From Soonwooa sp023440705 (GTDB taxonomy: Bacteria > Bacteroidota > Bacteroidia > Flavobacteriales > Weeksellaceae), in contig JAEXRP010000054.1 in NCBI GenBank assembly GCA_023440705.1, positions 21,006 to 85,005 of the forward strand: a stretch of 64,000 nt of DNA, written 5' to 3'. Below the pieces are notes generated by a model. That model was not told the origin of the DNA, searched no databases, and saw only the letters and a list, made by a program, of their open reading frames with translations. The translations under genes were made by a program, and so were the position numbers. Below are positions 61,914 through 64,000 of the stretch, one piece after another (position 1 is the stretch's first letter; every line of letters starts with the position of its first letter).

Positions 61914-62098
61914 AAAAGATTTTCCTAATAATTAACATTCAAAACAATTAATATTTTATTAGAAAATGTAAACCAATTAATTTTCAACAATATTAATTCG
62001 GAAGTTTTAAAATTTTTTATTAATTTTTCAGTTTTAAAGAACTAAATCGAAATTATCAATAGCGATACATATTAAAGAGATTGCATATTAATAATTCT

Positions 62099-62106
62099 TA
62101 ATTTTG
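62099..62106 (+). promoter_or_regulatory. -7 promoter box of cphB
   Basis: TAATTTTG ends four bases before the ATG at 62111; a TTG at 62081-62083 lies 15 bp upstream. The position implies a leaderless mRNA. Confidence 0.5.
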
Positions 62107-62110
62107 TAAT

Positions 62111-62998
62111 ATGAAACCGATAGGAAAATTAGTGATCATAGGAGGCGCCGTTAATGTCGGCAGCTTTTCCGAAGTATCATACGACCAAGATGTAGAGAAA
62201 AATCTTAACTTTTTTGAAAGAGGTATTTTAAAGAAAATTATTTCAGAATCGCGTCTGAAAGAAGATTCTGTTATCGAAATAATTACGACCGCCTCTCAAA
62301 TCCCTGATATCGTAGGACCAGAATATATCAAAGCTTTCTCGCATCTAGGTGCGAAGCATGTTAACGTTTTGGATATTTTCACTCGTGAGCAAGCTAACAG
62401 CGACGAGATCGTTGCAAGAATAAATGCTGCAGATGTTGTGATGTTCACAGGTGGTGATCAATTGCGTTTGACTTCAATTTTGGGTGGAACGCTTTTCCAT
62501 GATGCGTTATTAAACAAGTATCAAAATGAAGATTTTATTTATGCTGGTACTTCTGCTGGTGCAGCTGCGGCTTCCGAAAATATGATCTACCAAGGAAGTA
62601 GCACAGAAGCACTTCTAAAAGGTGAAATTAAAATGACGCAAGGTCTCGGCCTCATCGAAAATGTTACCGTGGATACACACTTTGTACAACGTGGCAGAAT
62701 GGGTCGTCTTTTCCAAGCGGTGGTTAACAATCCTCGTACTTTGGGTGTTGGTTTGGGTGAAGATACTGGACTTTTTATCTCAGGTGATGTGATGACAGCC
62801 ATTGGATCTGGTCTTGTTATTATTGTGGATGGTCGTTTTATAAAAGACACCAACCTTACCAATGTCGAAATGGGACAACCAATCTCTATTGAAAATCTTA
62901 TTGTAAATGTGATGTCAATGAACGATACTTACAATCTTACAACGCGTGATATGACGATTATTAACTCTCAATACAGTCCGATTCCGCAGGTTAATTAA
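62111..62998 (+). CDS. cphB: Cyanophycinase
   Basis: CphB is a serine peptidase (S51-like) that cuts cyanophycin into beta-Asp-Arg dipeptides. The 295-residue protein has the nucleophile in AGTSAGAAAASENM (Ser near residue 144), preceded by MFTGGDQLRLTSILGGT, and VDTHFVQRGRMGRLFQAV with the catalytic-site histidine. No signal peptide is seen, so it acts in the cytoplasm. It runs into the isoaspartyl peptidase gene with one base between. Confidence 0.95.
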   Translation: MKPIGKLVIIGGAVNVGSFSEVSYDQDVEKNLNFFERGILKKIISESRLKEDSVIEIITTASQIPDIVGPEYIKAFSHLGAKHVNVLDIFTREQANSDEIVARINAADVVMFTGGDQLRLTSILGGTLFHDALLNKYQNEDFIYAGTSAGAAAASENMIYQGSSTEALLKGEIKMTQGLGLIENVTVDTHFVQRGRMGRLFQAVVNNPRTLGVGLGEDTGLFISGDVMTAIGSGLVIIVDGRFIKDTNLTNVEMGQPISIENLIVNVMSMNDTYNLTTRDMTIINSQYSPIPQVN

Positions 62999-62999
62999 T

Positions 63000-63845
63000 A
63001 TGATGAAACTTATTATTCACGGTGGTTTTTTCTCGGAAAGTGACCAATCGCACGACACCAAAATTGCAAAGCAAAACGCTCTAAAATCTATTATTGAAAA
63101 ATCTTATGAGTTTTTAAAATCAAATTCTGCTTATGATACGGTAGCTTATGCTGTATCGTTGTTGGAAGATGATGAACTCTTTAATGCGGGGATTGGCTCG
63201 CAAATCCAAAGTGATGGCGTTATCCGTATGAGTGCTGCCATTATGGATGGCGATTTGCAAAAATTTAGTGGTGTTATTAATATAGAAAATGTTAAAAATC
63301 CAATTTTTGTAGCGAAAGCTTTGCGACAAGAAGACGATCGTGTTTTGGGAGGTTCTGGTGCTAAAAATTATGCTACGGAACATGGCTTTGAAGATTTTTC
63401 AACCGAAATCCCTCAACGTAGAAGTGAATATGAAGCTAAACTAAAAACTGGCGGTAAAGGCACAGTAGGCGCAGTTGCCATCGACAGCAATGGTAAACTA
63501 GCGGTTGCAACTTCAACTGGTGGTAAAGGTTTTGAAATCCCTGGACGAATCTCCGATTCGGCAACTGTTGCTGGTAATTACACTAATGAATATTGTGCAG
63601 TTAGTTGTACTGGCGTTGGCGAAGATATCGTCAGCAATGCCACTTCAGCAAAAATCGTTACGCGCGTTACAGACGGTATGAGCATAGAAGATGCTTTTGC
63701 TAAAACATTTATTGAATTAAAACAAATCGATGGTTTTGCTGGTGCAATTGGCATCGATAATAAAGGCAATATTTTCCATCAAGATTCTTATCCAACAATG
63801 GTATTTGCTAGTTTTGATGGGGAAAACTTTGAGGTTTTTAATTAA
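63000..63845 (+). CDS. iaaA: Isoaspartyl peptidase/L-asparaginase (plant type, Ntn hydrolase)
   Basis: The enzyme cleaves beta-aspartyl dipeptides, here probably the beta-Asp-Arg released by CphB, giving free aspartate and arginine. The 281-residue precursor has the self-cleavage site TGGKGTVGAVAID, with Thr near residue 156 becoming the N-terminal nucleophile. FNAGIGSQIQSDGVIRMSAAIMDG and GRISDSATVAGNY supply the substrate site. It starts at ATG 63000 or 63003, directly after cphB, so the two degradation enzymes share an operon. Confidence 0.93.
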   Translation: MMKLIIHGGFFSESDQSHDTKIAKQNALKSIIEKSYEFLKSNSAYDTVAYAVSLLEDDELFNAGIGSQIQSDGVIRMSAAIMDGDLQKFSGVINIENVKNPIFVAKALRQEDDRVLGGSGAKNYATEHGFEDFSTEIPQRRSEYEAKLKTGGKGTVGAVAIDSNGKLAVATSTGGKGFEIPGRISDSATVAGNYTNEYCAVSCTGVGEDIVSNATSAKIVTRVTDGMSIEDAFAKTFIELKQIDGFAGAIGIDNKGNIFHQDSYPTMVFASFDGENFEVFN

Positions 63846-63869
63846 AAGAATTTAATTTTTAGTGAATAT

Positions 63870-63896
63870 AAGGCTTTGCGATTGCAAGGCTTTTTT
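63870..63896 (+). terminator. Terminator of the cphB-iaaA operon
   Basis: 10-bp stem with two G-U pairs (63870-63879 with 63884-63893), loop GATT and six T. Confidence 0.75.
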
Positions 63897-63922
63897 AATT
63901 TAATCTTACTTTCTACCCACAC

Positions 63923-64000
63923 TTTGCGTGAGGGCGAAATGCATTGTTGGAGCTCGTTATGTGTTGGACGCTGAGCGGAGTCGAAGCGGCGCTTCGACTC
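63923..64000. repeat. Dispersed GC-rich element, cut by the window edge
   Basis: The first 30 bp (63923-63952) match 29839-29868 with one mismatch, in the same orientation. Further on, a perfect 10-bp hairpin (63978-63987 with 63991-64000, loop GGC) reaches the end of the window. The motif GCTGAGCGGAGTCGAAG is one I know as a frequent intergenic repeat in Bacteroidota genomes. The element is incomplete here. Confidence 0.7.

Overview
The window is a low-GC chromosomal segment of a Bacteroidota bacterium, most probably class Flavobacteriia and the Chryseobacterium/Weeksellaceae group. The reasons are the type IX secretion (T9SS) C-terminal sorting domains on three exported enzymes, the separate nuoC and nuoD genes, the short NuoG, the many TAnnTTTG promoter boxes of the Bacteroidota type and the scarcity of Shine-Dalgarno sites. 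Genus-level placement is inference; no rRNA gene is present.

Layout. 1-9.5 kb: the 3' end of a membrane protein gene, a small exported protein, priA, a PBP4-type D,D-carboxypeptidase, a T9SS-exported M1 aminopeptidase, and a three-gene minus-strand operon of cell-envelope proteins. 9.5-18.5 kb: pirin and a small acetyltransferase, then a complete tripartite RND efflux operon (adaptor, pump, outer membrane factor), two proteins of unknown function and a cyclophilin lipoprotein. 18.6-27 kb is an accessory, defence-like region. It holds a giant DUF4011 helicase-nuclease split by a frameshift at a canonical A AAA AAG slippery heptamer, a SLOG-family (DUF2493) protein, a YqiA-like hydrolase broken by one in-frame stop, a WYL regulator with a perfect 17-bp inverted repeat over its own promoter, and the truncated start of a DUF2779 nuclease-like gene. 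27-42.6 kb is mostly housekeeping: a phosphotransferase, a CAU-anticodon tRNA, methylmalonyl-CoA epimerase, rbfA, an FtsX-type permease, two T9SS-exported endonuclease I paralogues flanking an orphan MnmA-like domain, aroE, a DUF349 protein, ribD, a YigZ-family protein, a zinc peptidase and a GNAT-like protein.

42.7-56.9 kb is a full 14-subunit complex I operon (nuoA-N). Between nuoF and nuoG it carries an extra predicted outer membrane beta-barrel gene. Several of its spacers are built from degenerate 7-8-bp tandem units. 57-64 kb holds a luciferase-like flavin oxidoreductase, an aquaporin, a small membrane protein and a cyanophycin cluster: cphA on the minus strand, facing cphB and an isoaspartyl peptidase/asparaginase on the plus strand. 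These three would make and fully break down a nitrogen-storage polymer.

GC-rich, strongly structured non-coding elements lie at 29839-29987, 59091-59213 and at the right window edge. Two of them share a 30-bp end and look like members of a dispersed repeat family. The most interesting leads are the frameshifted helicase with its neighbourhood, the heptad arrays in the nuo spacers, the beta-barrel gene inside the nuo operon, and the structured repeats.
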